DNA from: Desulfobacteraceae bacterium
Lineage (GTDB): Bacteria; Desulfobacterota; Syntrophobacteria; Syntrophobacterales; Syntrophobacteraceae
Direction: 5' to 3'
Assembly (NCBI GenBank): GCA_021372055.1
Contig: JAJFVB010000265.1
Coordinates: 1-53,208, forward strand
DNA: 53,208 nt
Position 1 is the first letter of the stretch. Each line of letters starts with the position of its first letter. A program made the position numbers and the translations under genes. Below, one piece after another: positions 52,651-53,208 of this stretch. Below the pieces are notes generated by a model. That model was not told the origin of the DNA, made no database searches, and saw only the letters and a list, made by a program, of their open reading frames with translations.

Positions 52651-52906
52651 GAATTTTGTCCAGCGATTTTTTCTCCTTCCCTTCCCCGCGATCGTCGGAG
52701 CCGCAGGCGGCGCACCTTGCGTTCCCGTCTGCCGGGGCCGAATCCTTGCAGCACTCTATTGATTCAAAATCTCAAGCTTTCTGCGTGATTGCCGTGCTTT
52801 CGAATGGCGCCGGACCCGCTCAGATGATAGTGTAGCGTCCGCAGCGGCAGGGTTGGGCTGGCGTCAAAAGGGGTTTTCCGGATTTTAGAAAAACGGGTCG
52901 CGGGCA
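52651..52906. other. Intergenic region ahead of the last gene
   Basis: The rest of the 310-base gap from tetR to the final gene is mixed in composition and has no clear gene or RNA. A promoter for the plus-strand gene should be here, but no good sigma70 pair was seen. Confidence 0.3.
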
Positions 52907-53208
52907 GTGGCGAAGAGAGTTTTTTTCAGCCTTCTCAAGTGGATCGTTCTTCTGGCCATTATCGTGTGGGTGGGTGAGAGAATCCAGCTGCGCGACCTTG
53001 CATGGCCCGTCGAGACCTCACGGGAATCCGCCGCGTCCGGCAGGCTCGAAAAGACCGGACCGGCCGAAGCCGTGTTTATCCGGGAGGACGGAAGCCGGCT
53101 CCTGTTGACCGCCCGGATGGACGACGGTTCGGGAGGCAGCGGCGCTCTGACCTGGATCGACCGGGAAACGGGACGGGCGTGGAACCTCCAGATGGGGTAC
53201 CTCTACCG
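52907..53208 (+). CDS. Membrane-anchored protein of unknown function (partial)
   Basis: The first 100 codons of an open frame run to the window end. It starts at GTG 52907, the only start after an in-frame TAG at 52886. The N-terminal segment VFFSLLKWIVLLAIIVWVGE is a transmembrane helix or uncleaved signal. The following part is polar and strand-like (FIREDGSRLLLTARM, LTWIDRETGRAWNLQMGYLY). No family was recognised. It lies beside the TetR palindrome and may be controlled by it. Confidence 0.55.
   Translation, partial: MAKRVFFSLLKWIVLLAIIVWVGERIQLRDLAWPVETSRESAASGRLEKTGPAEAVFIREDGSRLLLTARMDDGSGGSGALTWIDRETGRAWNLQMGYLY

Overview
The window reads as a GC-rich (roughly 60 %) chromosomal segment of a strictly anaerobic deltaproteobacterium (Desulfobacterota), most like the Syntrophobacter group or related sulfate reducers. 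The reasons are the long two-flavin HdrA proteins paired with MvhD, the use of selenocysteine in that module, the two-subunit glycine decarboxylase, and the mix of radical SAM, GH57 and two-partner secretion genes. This placement comes from gene content only. No rRNA or tRNA gene was seen.

Region 1 (1-11844) is an envelope and lipid locus: the first codons of a probable polysaccharide flippase, a GT4 glycosyltransferase, an SGNH-fold protein, a B12-binding radical SAM enzyme, a GNAT-fold acyltransferase, a small secreted protein, a ceramide-glucosyltransferase-like GT2, an extended SDR, and a 1132-residue fusion of fatty acyl-AMP ligase, acyl carrier protein and alpha-oxoamine synthase. Taken together the last genes look like a compact bacterial (glyco)sphingolipid pathway in which acyl activation, carrier and serine-palmitoyltransferase-like condensation lie on one chain.

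Region 2 (12194-19248) holds a VOC protein, a tightly overlapping minus-strand operon (SpeD-like pyruvoyl decarboxylase, GNAT/FemAB-like, ATP-grasp ligase, PLP fold-III decarboxylase) that looks like an undescribed amine or amino-acid-derived biosynthetic pathway, and a Cache-type chemoreceptor. An orphan promoter-terminator pair at about 19381-19525 may make a small RNA.

Region 3 (19977-29435) is a minus-strand two-partner secretion locus: a TpsB transporter, a 1549-residue TpsA exoprotein that ends in a caspase-like CHAT protease domain, a CHASE2 adenylate cyclase and a DUF928 protein.

Region 4 (30202-43728) is mostly housekeeping: transaldolase-like aldolase, secreted trypsin-like protease with Sel1 repeats, lipoamide dehydrogenase, Lrp/AsnC regulator, gcvH-gcvPA-gcvPB, lipB, HAD 5'-nucleotidase, GH57/DUF3536 protein and a periplasmic double rhodanese. 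gcvT is not present.

Region 5 (44548-51790) is hdrA1-mvhD-hdrA2, a flavin-based electron bifurcation module. mvhD and hdrA2 each contain an in-frame UGA at a conserved Cys position, each followed by a suitable SECIS-like hairpin, so both are selenoproteins rather than broken genes. HdrA1 keeps Cys at the equivalent site. The window closes with a TetR regulator beside a 29-bp palindrome and the start of a membrane-anchored protein.

Across the intergenic spaces there are about nine copies of one structured 90-190 bp element that ends in a strong palindrome (GGGGGAAT/ATTCCCCC) next to a GCTCTTTT tail. At least one copy has 11-bp terminal inverted repeats, so this is a MITE-like family that also supplies terminator-like hairpins.
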